Source: RSA11 sp965652565 (GTDB lineage: Bacteria; Actinomycetota; Thermoleophilia; Solirubrobacterales; 70-9). Taken from it: a stretch of DNA of 33,556 nucleotides. The stretch is from positions 1 to 33,556 of the forward strand of contig CBFGWL010000025.1 in assembly GCA_965652565.1 (NCBI GenBank). Direction: 5' to 3'. The number at the start of each line of letters is the position of its first letter. The first letter of the stretch is position 1. Shown here piece after piece: positions 7,715 to 14,924 of this stretch. The position numbers and the translations under genes are program-made. Below the pieces are notes generated by a model. That model had not been told where the DNA came from. It made no database searches and saw nothing but the letters and a program-made list of their open reading frames with translations.

Positions 7715-8953
7715 GTGACGGCCACCGTGATCAAGGATTCCGGCGAACGCGCGCTGCTGCCGCCGTTCACCGACGAGCACGAGCAGCTGCGGGCGACGAT
7801 CAGCCGCTGGGTGAAGACGGAGATCGCCCCGCACGTGGCGGAGTGGGACGAAGCCGGCGAGTTCCCACGCGAGCTGTACGAGCGCGCGGGCGAGCTCGGC
7901 TTCCTCGGCCTCAAGTACCCGGTCGAGCTCGGCGGCCAGGGCGGCGACTACGTGCACGACGCGGTCTGGGCCGAGGAGATCGCTGCCGCCGGCGCGGGCG
8001 GCGGGGTCGGCGCGGGGCTCGGGGCGCACACGGGGATCGCCACGCCGCCCGTCTTTCGCTTCGGTACGCCCGATCAGCACGAGCGCGTCCTGCGACCCGC
8101 GATCGCGGGTCGCAGGATCGGCGCGCTGGGGATCACCGAGCCGGGCGCGGGATCCGACGTGGCGTCGATCCGCACGCGGGCCGAGCGCCGCGGCGACGTC
8201 TACCTCGTAAACGGCTCAAAGACGTTCATCACGAACGGCGTGCGCGCTGACTTCCTCGTCTGCGCCTGCCGCACCAAACCCGAGGGCGGGCACGGCGGCA
8301 TCTCGTTCCTGATCCTCGAGCGGGACATGCCCGGCTACGAGGTGGCCCGCAAATTGGAGAAGCTGGGCTGGCGCTCCTCGGACACGGCGGAGCTCGCGTT
8401 CACCGACGTCGAGGTGCCGGCGGAGAACCTGCTCGGCCCCGAGCACGGCGGCTTTTACCTGATCATGGCCAACTTCCAGTGGGAGCGCCTGCTGATGGCG
8501 CTCGGCGCGGTCGGCGCCATGCGCCATCTGCTCGAGCGGACCCTCGCCTACGCGCGCGAGCGCGAGGCGTTCGGCCGCCCGATCGGCCGCTTCCAGGCGA
8601 TCCGCCACCAGCTCGCGGAGGCGGGCGTGAAGCTGGAGACGTCGCGTGCGCTCACCTACCACGCGCTGCGCGAGTTCGTCGCGCCCGAGGCCGAGCGCCG
8701 CGCGGCGATCGCGGCCGGCGAGTGGGGCAACCCGGCGATCACCGCCGGGCTCGATGCGGTCACCAAGGCGAAGCTCCATACGCAGCGGGCCGCGGTCGAG
8801 GTCGCCGACATCTGCTTGCAGATCCACGGCGGCTACGGATACATGCGCGAGTACGGCATCGAGCGCGCGCTCCGCGACCTGCGCCTCGGCCCGATCGGCG
8901 GCGGGACCGACGAGATCATGCGCGAGATCCTCGGCAAGCGCCTGGGGCTCTAG
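7715..8953 (+). CDS. acyl-CoA dehydrogenase, paralogue 2
   Basis: 412-residue FAD acyl-CoA dehydrogenase, clearly paralogous to the enzyme at 197-1393: both begin with TVIK and share ITEPGAGSDVA, NGSKxFITNG, GRPIGRFQAIRH and a GGYGYM(K/R)EY motif. The medium-chain type C-terminal Glu is replaced (GGGTDEIM), and Glu257 in FQWERLL is the likely base, as in long-chain and isovaleryl enzymes. It differs by an insertion of about 15 residues after REFVAPEAERR. GTG 7715 is chosen because AAGGA at 7702-7706 sits 8 bases before it; the in-frame ATG at 7706 overlaps that site. It diverges from the YVTN gene. Substrate unknown; it probably acts in beta-oxidation or branched acyl-CoA breakdown. Confidence 0.9.
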   Translation: MTATVIKDSGERALLPPFTDEHEQLRATISRWVKTEIAPHVAEWDEAGEFPRELYERAGELGFLGLKYPVELGGQGGDYVHDAVWAEEIAAAGAGGGVGAGLGAHTGIATPPVFRFGTPDQHERVLRPAIAGRRIGALGITEPGAGSDVASIRTRAERRGDVYLVNGSKTFITNGVRADFLVCACRTKPEGGHGGISFLILERDMPGYEVARKLEKLGWRSSDTAELAFTDVEVPAENLLGPEHGGFYLIMANFQWERLLMALGAVGAMRHLLERTLAYAREREAFGRPIGRFQAIRHQLAEAGVKLETSRALTYHALREFVAPEAERRAAIAAGEWGNPAITAGLDAVTKAKLHTQRAAVEVADICLQIHGGYGYMREYGIERALRDLRLGPIGGGTDEIMREILGKRLGL

Positions 8954-8981
8954 GCGCCCGGCCCCACCGCTCTCCATTAAC

Positions 8982-8995
8982 AGAGCAGCTGTTCT
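8982..8995. promoter_or_regulatory. imperfect palindrome upstream of SDR gene
   Basis: AGAGCAGCTGTTCT is a 14-bp dyad centred on AGCT with one mismatched pair. It lies in the 133-base gap between the acyl-CoA dehydrogenase stop and the SDR start, about 90 bases before the latter. It has the size of a repressor site, but it is short and unsupported by a second copy. Confidence 0.25.
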
Positions 8996-9086
8996 CTAAC
9001 CGCGCCGTCGCGCGCCGGTTTCCAATAGCTTGCGCGGGCGCCCACGGGCGCGAGTGAGAGGCTTCGACTCAAAGGAAGGGCGATAA

Positions 9087-9914
9087 ATGGGACTTCTCGA
9101 CGGCAAGAACGCCATCGTCACCGGCTCGGCGCGCGGCATCGGCAGGGCGACCGCCGAGCTCTTCATCAGCGAGGGCGCGCGCGTGCTCATCAACGACATC
9201 GACGGCGACGTCGCTGAGCAGGCGGCCGCCGAGATCCAGGGCGAGACCGCGGTGTTCGCGGGCGATTTGACCGATCCCAAGGTGCCCGATGCGCTGGTCC
9301 AGAAGGCGATGGACGAGTTCGGCTCGGTTGACATCCTCGTCAACAACGCCGGCTACACGTGGGATGGCGTCGCGCACAAGATGACCGATGAGCAGTTCCA
9401 AGCGATGCTCGACATCCACACGGTCGCACCCTTCCGGCTGATCCGGGCGCTCGCGCCGCACTGGCGCGAAGCCGCCAAGGCCGAGAAGGCCGAGGGCCGC
9501 GAGGTGTTCCGCAAGATCGTGAACGTCTCCTCGATCTCCGGGACGATGGGCAACGCCGGCCAGATCAACTACTCGGCAGCGAAGTCCGCCGTCGTGGGAA
9601 TGACGAAGACGCTCGCGAAGGAGTGGGGCGGCTTCAAGATCAACGTGAACGCGGTCGCCTTCGGCTTCGTCGAGACACGTCTCACGCAGGCCAAGGAGAA
9701 GGGCGAGAAGATCGAGAAGGACGGCGAGGCCATCGAGCTCGGCATCCCTGAGCAGATGCGCCAGATGGCGGCGATGATCATCCCTCTGGGCCGTCCCGCT
9801 CAGCCCGAGGAGGCCGCCGGCCCGGTTCTGTTCCTGTGCTCGGAGCTCGCCAACTACGTGCACGGGCAGGTGCTGAACGTCACGGGCGGCCAGTTCGGCG
9901 GGATGTACACCTAG
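9087..9914 (+). CDS. SDR family NAD(P)-dependent oxidoreductase (FabG-like)
   Basis: 275-residue classical short-chain dehydrogenase. The cofactor motif TGSARGIG lies at residues 12-19, NNAG near 88-91, and the active site has Ser149 (NVSSIS), Tyr162 and Lys166 (INYSAAKSA). The C-terminal GQVLNVTGGQFGG is typical of 3-oxoacyl-ACP or 3-hydroxyacyl-CoA reductases. Two charged insertions are unusual for a 245-residue FabG: one after the catalytic-loop region (WREAAKAEKAEGREVFRK) and a Lys/Glu-rich one near residues 210-230. Insertions of this kind occur in SDRs annotated for fatty-acid or steroid oxidation. AAGGAAGGG precedes the ATG. It follows the acyl-CoA dehydrogenase, so a hydroxyacyl-CoA dehydrogenase role is reasonable, but the substrate is not shown. 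Confidence 0.88.
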   Translation: MGLLDGKNAIVTGSARGIGRATAELFISEGARVLINDIDGDVAEQAAAEIQGETAVFAGDLTDPKVPDALVQKAMDEFGSVDILVNNAGYTWDGVAHKMTDEQFQAMLDIHTVAPFRLIRALAPHWREAAKAEKAEGREVFRKIVNVSSISGTMGNAGQINYSAAKSAVVGMTKTLAKEWGGFKINVNAVAFGFVETRLTQAKEKGEKIEKDGEAIELGIPEQMRQMAAMIIPLGRPAQPEEAAGPVLFLCSELANYVHGQVLNVTGGQFGGMYT

Positions 9915-9968
9915 GCCGACCGGTCAACTTCGACATAGCCGCGCCCCAGTGTCTATGGTGGTTCGCGC

Positions 9969-10499
9969 GTGATGGTCCACGCAGGGGACGACAGGGCAAC
10001 GGGGGTTCGGCGCGGCCGCGCGGCCGCCGCGATCGGCACGTTCGCCCTCGCGGTCGTCTTGACGGCGTCGCTCGGACTGCCGAGCGACGCCAGCACCGCC
10101 CCGTCGGAGCGGCCCAAGAAGGGCCGGCAGCTCTGCGGCGGCAAGCCGGCGACGATCGTCGGCACCAAGCGCGACGACGAGATCCGCGGCACGCCGCGCG
10201 CGGACGTGATCCTCGGCGGCCGCGGTAACGACACGATCCTCGGGCGCGGCGGCAACGACATCATCTGCGGCGGCGGCGGCAAGGACGTCCTGGTCGGCGG
10301 CCCGGGCAACGACCGGATCTTCGGTGGCGCGGGGCAGGACCTGCTGCTCGGTCAGGACGGCCGCGACATCCTGCGCGGGCAGGGCGGGCACGATCTACTC
10401 GGCGGCGGCAAGGGCAAGGACCTCTGCCACGGCGGCGCCGGGTTCAACCTCGCTCAGCTCAAGAGCTGCGAGAAGATCCGCAAGGCGCACGGCGTCTAG
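9969..10499 (+). CDS. small secreted RTX-type calcium-binding repeat protein
   Basis: About 175 residues. A basic N-terminus and hydrophobic stretch (AAAIGTFALAVVLTASLGL) look like a Sec signal. From about residue 65 the chain is built of around nine nonapeptides of the GGxGNDxLx type (GGRGNDTIL, GRGGNDIIC, GGPGNDRIF, GGAGQDLLL). In RTX proteins these fold into a parallel beta-roll that binds Ca2+ outside the cell. Four Cys (LCGGK, IICGG, DLCHGG, KSCEK) could form disulfides, which is uncommon in proteobacterial RTX toxins but frequent in short actinobacterial versions. There is no catalytic domain, so it is probably a structural or adhesive surface protein. The start may be GTG 9969 or ATG 9972; TATGGT at 9954-9959 is a likely -10 box and no ribosome-binding site is seen. 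Confidence 0.8.
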   Translation: MMVHAGDDRATGVRRGRAAAAIGTFALAVVLTASLGLPSDASTAPSERPKKGRQLCGGKPATIVGTKRDDEIRGTPRADVILGGRGNDTILGRGGNDIICGGGGKDVLVGGPGNDRIFGGAGQDLLLGQDGRDILRGQGGHDLLGGGKGKDLCHGGAGFNLAQLKSCEKIRKAHGV

Positions 10500-10522
10500 G
10501 CCGGGCGACCTCCGCCGCCGTC

Positions 10523-11374
10523 CTAGGTGTTGGGGCGACGCTCCTCCGCCGGGATCTCACCGCTCTCGCCGCCTTGCACGGCCGGCGGCCACGACCCGAA
10601 CCAGTTGTCGCGCGCGCCGTCCATGGTGATCGTGGTGCCGGAGAAGAAGTCGCCCGCCGGCGACGCGAGGTAAGCGACGAGCCAGGCCCATTCCTCCTCG
10701 GTGCCCAGGCGGCCGAGGGGCACCGTGTCGGCGAGGCCGCTCGTGACCTCGGCGGGATACTTCGTGCGCAGCGTCTCCGTGTCGAACTGGCCGGCCGCCA
10801 GCGCGCAGAGCTTGATGTTGTGCCGCGCCCACTCGATGGAGAGCGTGCGCATCATGTTCTCGACCGCGGCGCGCGCGGCGCCGGAGTGGACCATGCCCGG
10901 CATGCCGTGGTGCGGAGAGAGCGTCACGCTCAGCACCTTGCCGCCGCCGCCCGGGATGAATGCCTTGGTCGCCGCCGCGTGGGTCATGAGCCAGGTACCC
11001 ACGACGTTGAGCTCGATGACGGTGCGAAAGCCCTTTGGGGAGATCGCCTCAGCCGGCGACAGGAACTGCCCACCGGCGTTGTTCACGAGGACGTCGAGGC
11101 GGCCGTGCCGCTCGAGCACCCCGTCGAAGAAGCCATCGACGGCCTCCTCGTCGCGGATGTCCATCGCCTCGTGGTCGGCGCTGGCGCCCATGTCGCGGAT
11201 CATGCGCGTGGTCTCCGCAATCGGTTCCGCACGGCGACCGCAGCCGACCACCGTGGCGCCCAGGCGCGCGAGCTCGAGCGCGCTCGCCCGGCCGAGGCCG
11301 CTTCCCGACCCCGAGACCACGCAGACCCGCCCCGCGAGCAGGTCGGGGGCGAAGATCTTGGAGCGCTCGGACAT
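10523..11374 (-). CDS. SDR oxidoreductase, trans-2-enoyl-CoA / 2,4-dienoyl-CoA reductase type
   Basis: 283 residues. The cofactor site is SGSGSGLG (residues 21-28) and NNAGGQFLSPAEAIS follows. That last motif is characteristic of peroxisomal trans-2-enoyl-CoA reductase and the related 2,4-dienoyl-CoA reductases. Consistent with that subgroup, the classical YxxxK is replaced by HSGAARA around His163. NADPH-dependent reduction of an unsaturated acyl-CoA is therefore more likely than alcohol oxidation. The C-terminus GTTITMDGARDNWFG matches the same subgroup. ATG 11374 is selected because it begins the conserved fold; the frame is open further up without support. It is divergent from the lactonase-like gene across 96 bases, and convergent with the RTX gene. 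Confidence 0.82.
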   Translation of the reverse strand: MSERSKIFAPDLLAGRVCVVSGSGSGLGRASALELARLGATVVGCGRRAEPIAETTRMIRDMGASADHEAMDIRDEEAVDGFFDGVLERHGRLDVLVNNAGGQFLSPAEAISPKGFRTVIELNVVGTWLMTHAAATKAFIPGGGGKVLSVTLSPHHGMPGMVHSGAARAAVENMMRTLSIEWARHNIKLCALAAGQFDTETLRTKYPAEVTSGLADTVPLGRLGTEEEWAWLVAYLASPAGDFFSGTTITMDGARDNWFGSWPPAVQGGESGEIPAEERRPNT

Positions 11375-11448
11375 CGGCGCGGAGCATATTCCCGGGAGGC
11401 CCACGCGGCGCCGCGCAATCCGGCGCCCAGGAGAGCTGCTCGGCGGTG

Positions 11449-11470
11449 GAGCCCGAGTACGCTCGGGCTC
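11449..11470 (+). promoter_or_regulatory. perfect palindrome over the -10 box of the lactonase-like gene
   Basis: GAGCCCGAG (11449-11457) and CTCGGGCTC (11462-11470) are exact inverted repeats around TACG. The -10 hexamer TACGCT (11458-11463) lies over its centre, and the GTG start codon begins at the very next base. A leaderless transcript would start about there, so the palindrome is in DNA rather than RNA and is positioned to block RNA polymerase if bound by a repressor. Confidence 0.5.
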
Positions 11471-12382
11471 GTGAAGGTCAAGGCACATCCACGCCCCCTC
11501 GACGGGCCGCTCAACGGCGGGACGCCGGGCGCGACGGTCGCGGTCGAGGTCCTCGAGGTCGGGCGCCTACATGCCCCGCGCGCGTTCATCGAGCGCGCCG
11601 GTGGTGAGCGCACGGCCCAGCTGCGGATGCTCGGGCTCGCGACACCGCGGTCGCGCTGGCTCGCGCTGCCCTGCCCCGCGTTCTTGATCGAGCATCCCGG
11701 CGCGGGCAGGTTCCTGGTCGACACCGGGCTGCACCCCTCCGTGTCGGCCAAGCCCTCGGCGAACCTCGGCCGCATCGTCTCGGGCTACGCGAAGCCGGAG
11801 CTGCCGCCCGGCGAGGATCTCCCCGGGCAGCTCCGCGCCCGTGGGATCGACCCGCGGTCCATCCGCCTCGTGGTCATGACCCACCTACATCTGGACCACT
11901 CCTCGGGGATGGCGGAGTTCGGCAACGCGACCTTCCTGGTCTCCGAACCCGAGTGGGAGGCCGCGACGACCGTCAGCCGCCCGCTGCTCCACGGCTACCG
12001 CCCGGCCCACTACGACTACGCGTTCGACTACCGGACCGTCGACTACTCGGGCGCGAACGTGACGTCGTACGCGACCTTCGGGCGCACGATCGACCTCTTC
12101 GGCGACGGCTCGGTCCGCCTCGCCTTCACCCCCGGGCATTCCGCGGGCCACCAGTCGGTGATCTGCCGCCTGCGCGACCGCGACCTCGTCATCGCGGGCG
12201 ACTCCATCTACACGCTCGCCCAGCTCGAGGACGCGCCCCCGCCCCCGCGCCCCCACGACCCACACACGTGGCGGCGCTCCCTGCAGGAGCTGCGCCTGTT
12301 CCGGCGCCAGTATCCGCAAGCCGTGATCATCCCGGGCCACGACCCCGATGCGTGGCCCGAGCTGAAGCGGCGCTTCGAGTAG
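11471..12382 (+). CDS. metallo-beta-lactamase fold hydrolase, AHL lactonase-like
   Basis: 303-residue zinc hydrolase of the metallo-beta-lactamase superfamily. The dinuclear site motif is THLHLDH (His138, His140, Asp142, His143). Later ligands lie in FTPGHSAGHQS, IAGDSIY and IPGHDPD. The spacing, and the presence of SAGHQS plus a bridging Asp, resemble N-acyl-homoserine lactonases (AiiA/AttM group), but many relatives hydrolyse other esters or lactones, so quorum quenching is only a possibility. The N-terminal strand region contains LPCPAFLIEHPGAG and FLVDTGLHPS. GTG 11471 has TACGCT 7 bases upstream and no Shine-Dalgarno site, implying a leaderless mRNA. The gene is divergent from the enoyl-CoA reductase, and its TAG stop is the first three bases of a palindromic element. 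Confidence 0.85.
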   Translation: MKVKAHPRPLDGPLNGGTPGATVAVEVLEVGRLHAPRAFIERAGGERTAQLRMLGLATPRSRWLALPCPAFLIEHPGAGRFLVDTGLHPSVSAKPSANLGRIVSGYAKPELPPGEDLPGQLRARGIDPRSIRLVVMTHLHLDHSSGMAEFGNATFLVSEPEWEAATTVSRPLLHGYRPAHYDYAFDYRTVDYSGANVTSYATFGRTIDLFGDGSVRLAFTPGHSAGHQSVICRLRDRDLVIAGDSIYTLAQLEDAPPPPRPHDPHTWRRSLQELRLFRRQYPQAVIIPGHDPDAWPELKRRFE

Positions 12383-12458
12383 CTGCCAGCTTTCAGCTGG
12401 CAGCGATCAGGGTTCGCGCCGTCCCGGCTGTAGCGATGGTGACTGCAGCCGGCAGCTA
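12380..12458. repeat. REP/BIME-like palindromic element A between convergent genes
   Basis: 79-bp element that starts with the TAG stop of the plus-strand gene and ends with the TAG stop of the minus-strand gene. Its ends are inverted repeats: TAGCTGCCAGCT on the left, and TAGCTGCCGGCT reading inward on the minus strand. Inside are two hairpins. One has 9-bp arms GCTGCCAGC / GCTGGCAGC (12382-12404, loop 5). The other has a 10-bp stem at 12424-12433 with 12443-12452 (loop 9, one G-U). It could act as a bidirectional terminator. A related element lies at 14038-14119. Confidence 0.55.
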
Positions 12459-13373
12459 ACCGAGCTGGATCAGCGCCACGCCCGCGAACAACGCCGCGAT
12501 CCCGGCCACGCGCAGGGGCTCGATCTCGCGCCTGGGCAGGCCCAGCAGCCCGTATCGGTCGACGAGGAGCGAGGCTGCCTGCTGCCCGGTCACCGTCAGC
12601 GCAACGGTCGCGGCGGCGCCGATCTCCGGCAGCAGGGAAAAGACGGCGGTCACGTAACTCGCCCCCGCGACGCCGCCCAGCCACCCCCACCACGGCACGC
12701 GCGCGAGCGGAGCGACCGCCGGGGGGCGCCCTCCGCCGAGGCCGACGGACGCCGCCAGGACGAGCGCCATGGTGACCGTCGCGACCACGAACGAGACGAG
12801 GCCGACCGCCACCGGCGCGCCGAGCTGCGCTTCGAGCTCGGCGTTCACGCCACCTTGGACCGGAAGCGCCGCGCCCGCGAGCAGGGCGAGCCCCACGAAC
12901 GGGAGCGCGAGCGAGCGGTCACCCTCCCCGGCCTGGGCGCGGGTGATCATCGCGGCCGCCGCCAGGACAGCGCCCGCGCCGGCGAGGTGCGGGGCGCCGA
13001 CCCCGTCGGCGCCCGAGCCGAAGAGCCCGGCCCCATCGATGATCACCGAGGCGAGCATCTGCCCGCTGATCCAGAGGCCAACGGTGACCACGGCGCCGAG
13101 GCGCGGGAACAGCACGATGCCCGAGGTGATGTAGAGGGCGCTGCCGAGCCCACCGGTGAGCTGCCAGGGCTCGACATCCGGCAGCGCGCCGAGCGCTCCC
13201 AGCGAGCCCGCGAGCAAGCCCACGAGCAGCAGGACCGCGGCTGCTACGCCCAGCTGCAGGGCCGAGGCGCCCAACGGGCTTGCCGTCGCCGAGGCGAGCT
13301 GCACGTTGGCCGCGGCCTGCACCGCGAGCAGGCTGCCGACGAAGAACAGGAGGGGGATCGCGAGGGTTTCCAT
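12456..13373 (-). CDS. DMT-superfamily transporter, duplicated YdcZ (DUF606) type
   Basis: 305-residue integral membrane protein with about ten hydrophobic helices. It consists of two homologous halves of about 145 residues. Each half starts with an Asn-containing helix (QAAANVQLASATASPLGA and VQGGVNAELEAQLGAPVA) and carries the glycine-rich G-x-[ILV]-YI or ASYVT pattern and a helix with a GQ motif (ISGQMLASVII, VTGQQAASLLVD). This is the YdcZ/DUF606 branch of the drug/metabolite transporter superfamily, usually small single-unit proteins, here as a tandem fusion. The substrate is unknown. A good ribosome-binding site (GGAGGAAACG) precedes ATG 13373. It is divergent from a TetR regulator with two identical-core operators between them, so export of the TetR ligand is a natural inference. 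Confidence 0.82.
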   Translation of the reverse strand: METLAIPLLFFVGSLLAVQAAANVQLASATASPLGASALQLGVAAAVLLLVGLLAGSLGALGALPDVEPWQLTGGLGSALYITSGIVLFPRLGAVVTVGLWISGQMLASVIIDGAGLFGSGADGVGAPHLAGAGAVLAAAAMITRAQAGEGDRSLALPFVGLALLAGAALPVQGGVNAELEAQLGAPVAVGLVSFVVATVTMALVLAASVGLGGGRPPAVAPLARVPWWGWLGGVAGASYVTAVFSLLPEIGAAATVALTVTGQQAASLLVDRYGLLGLPRREIEPLRVAGIAALFAGVALIQLG

Positions 13374-13393
13374 TCGTTTCCTCCGGGAATAAG

Positions 13394-13408
13394 CGGACGG
13401 TACGTCCG
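13394..13408. promoter_or_regulatory. TetR operator 1
   Basis: CGGACG-GTA-CGTCCG, a perfect inverted repeat with a 3-base spacer, positioned just upstream of the transporter's ribosome-binding site. Its reverse complement extends as AACCGGACG, matching the flank of operator 2. Confidence 0.75.
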
Positions 13409-13426
13409 GTTCAGACTAGCAGTAAC

Positions 13427-13441
13427 CGGACGGAGCGTCCG
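13427..13441. promoter_or_regulatory. TetR operator 2
   Basis: CGGACG-GAG-CGTCCG, the same core as operator 1. The two centres are 33 bases apart, about three helical turns. It ends 10 bases before the TAGCCT -10 box (13452-13457) of the regulator gene, which suits autorepression. Confidence 0.75.
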
Positions 13442-13464
13442 TTTACTTCGGTAGCCTCCTTTCC

Positions 13465-14040
13465 GTGGAGCTACCGGTCGCGGGCAGCGGGCGTCCAGAG
13501 CGCGCCGACGCGGCGCGCAACCGCGCGCGCGTGCTCGCCGCGGCCGAGCGCTTGTTCGCGGAGGACGGCGCGGCCGTGACGATGGAGCGCATCGCCGCCG
13601 AGGCCGGTGTCGGCAAGGGCACGCTCTACCGGCGCTATCCGAACGTCGCGGCGATCGCGCAGGCGCTGCTCGACGAACACGAGCGCCGGATTCAGGAACG
13701 CATCCTGCACGGGCCGCCGCCGCTCGGCCCCGGCGCGCCGCCCGGGGATCGCCTCGCCGCCTTCTACCGGGCCATGGTGCAGCTGCTCGCGCGCCACGGG
13801 CACCTCGCGCTCGCGGGGGAGACCGGGGCGCAGCGCTACCGCACCGGGGCCTACGGGGCCTGGGCCCTACACGTGCGCAACCTGCTCGCGGAGGCAGGGC
13901 TCAGCGATCGCGACGCCCTCGTCGACGTGCTTCTGGCCCCGCTCGCGCCAGACGTCTTCGCCCATCAGCGCGAGCGCGGTCTCGATCCCGAGGCGATCGC
14001 AGCCGACCTGGAGTTGCTCGCGAAGCGCGTGCTCGGGTAG
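13465..14040 (+). CDS. TetR family transcriptional regulator
   Basis: 191 residues. The N-terminal DNA-binding domain has the usual TetR layout: RVLAAAERLFAEDGAAVTMERIAAEAGVGKGTLYRRYPNVAAI-like helices at about residues 20-65, with recognition helix GKGTLYRRYP. The C-terminal ligand domain (about 70-190) contains FYRAMVQLLARHGHLAL and resembles the SACE_7040/KstR-like group of small-ligand sensors. GTG 13465 follows TAGCCT by 7 bases with no Shine-Dalgarno site, so the mRNA is probably leaderless. Twin CGGACGNNNCGTCCG sites in the shared 91-base intergenic region make it the likely repressor of itself and the divergent exporter. Its TAG stop opens palindromic element B. Confidence 0.9.
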   Translation: MELPVAGSGRPERADAARNRARVLAAAERLFAEDGAAVTMERIAAEAGVGKGTLYRRYPNVAAIAQALLDEHERRIQERILHGPPPLGPGAPPGDRLAAFYRAMVQLLARHGHLALAGETGAQRYRTGAYGAWALHVRNLLAEAGLSDRDALVDVLLAPLAPDVFAHQRERGLDPEAIAADLELLAKRVLG

Positions 14041-14119
14041 CTGCCGGCTTCCAGCCGCGCTCGCCAGGCACAGCCGCAAAGCCACCGGCCAGCACTGGTT
14101 GCCGGCAGCCGGCGGCTTA
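14038..14119. repeat. REP/BIME-like palindromic element B between convergent genes
   Basis: 82-bp relative of the element at 12380-12458. It begins with the TAG stop of the TetR gene. Its first 18 bases fit the shared pattern TAGCTGCCRGCTTYCAGC. It ends with the TAA stop of the minus-strand acyltransferase, where the inward minus-strand reading is TAAGCCGCCGGCT, an imperfect copy of the left end. GCTGCCGGC at the left pairs with GCCGGCAGC near 14101. The interior differs from element A. Confidence 0.5.
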
Positions 14120-14869
14120 AGCCATCCGGGAGCGCTCGGCCCGCTGCTCCCGGCCAACGGTGCCGCGGCCACGCTCCTCGAGCGCTCCGTACATCTCCTT
14201 CACGCGCCCGAAGATCTCCTGCGCGGCCTCGAGCTGCTGGTCCCTGGACGGAGACTCGACGACGTCGAAGCTCAACGGCTCGCCGAACTGCACGGTCACC
14301 TTCGGGAAGTGCAGGCGCCGCCAACGGCGCACGCCGGCCGAGCCGTGGATCGCGACCGGCACGATCGGCGCGCCGGACTCCAGCGCGAGCCTGCCCACGC
14401 CGGGACGCGCCTCACCGAGCTTGCCGGTCCGCGAACGGCCGCCCTCGCAGTACATCCCGATGCAGCCGCCCCGGGCGAGGATCGTGTGCGCGGTCTTGAA
14501 GGCCTCCTCGTCGGCGTAGCCGCGGCGCACGGGGAAGACCCCGCCGACCCGGAAGATGTAGTTGAGGACCGGGTTCGAGAACAGCTGCGACTTCGCCATG
14601 AACTGCACCTTCCGGCGGATGTACACGCCGAGGAAGAAGTGGTCCATGTTCGAGAAGTGGTTCGGCGCCAGGACGACCGGCCCGCTCTTCGGGACGTGCT
14701 CGGTGCCCAGCGCCCAGGTCCGGTAGGGGCCCATCGCGATCGGCGTGACGAGAATGCGCACCGCGTCGTACACCCACCCGGGCTCATGCGCGCGCGTCCA
14801 CTCGTGAAAGCGGGTGAAGGTCTCCGCCGGGCGGGGATCCTTGTAGACCTGTGGCTTGATCTCGGCCAT
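14117..14869 (-). CDS. plsC: 1-acyl-sn-glycerol-3-phosphate acyltransferase family protein
   Basis: 250 residues of the PlsC/LPLAT superfamily. These enzymes transfer an acyl group from acyl-CoA or acyl-ACP to lysophosphatidic acid, giving phosphatidic acid at the inner membrane. Block I is NHFSNMD (His71 and Asp76, the HX4D catalytic pair). Block II lies around VGGVFPVRRG, and block III is EGGRSRTGKL (Glu142-Arg145). Block IV is IVPVAIHGS. One hydrophobic N-terminal segment (AVRILVTPIAMG) would hold it at the membrane. The C-terminal 30 residues are charged and probably disordered. Substrate position and chain preference cannot be read from sequence. The gene lies downstream of the glycerol kinase gene on the same strand with a 55-base gap, consistent with shared glycerolipid duty. 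Confidence 0.87.
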   Translation of the reverse strand: MAEIKPQVYKDPRPAETFTRFHEWTRAHEPGWVYDAVRILVTPIAMGPYRTWALGTEHVPKSGPVVLAPNHFSNMDHFFLGVYIRRKVQFMAKSQLFSNPVLNYIFRVGGVFPVRRGYADEEAFKTAHTILARGGCIGMYCEGGRSRTGKLGEARPGVGRLALESGAPIVPVAIHGSAGVRRWRRLHFPKVTVQFGEPLSFDVVESPSRDQQLEAAQEIFGRVKEMYGALEERGRGTVGREQRAERSRMA

Positions 14870-14924
14870 CTGTAGCTCGGCTAGCGCTGCCGTCGGCGAA
14901 CGTTACCCGCGGGCGTCGGCGCGG

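Noticed and set aside
10196..10440. RTX repeats as evidence for a haemolysin or type I secretion locus
   Set aside because: The protein is short, has a Sec-type N-terminus and no toxin domain, and no HlyB/HlyD/TolC genes are nearby.
10574..11470. Upstream extension of the lactonase-like frame
   Set aside because: It runs antisense through the SDR gene. The metallo-beta-lactamase protein starts at GTG 11471, directly after its -10 box.
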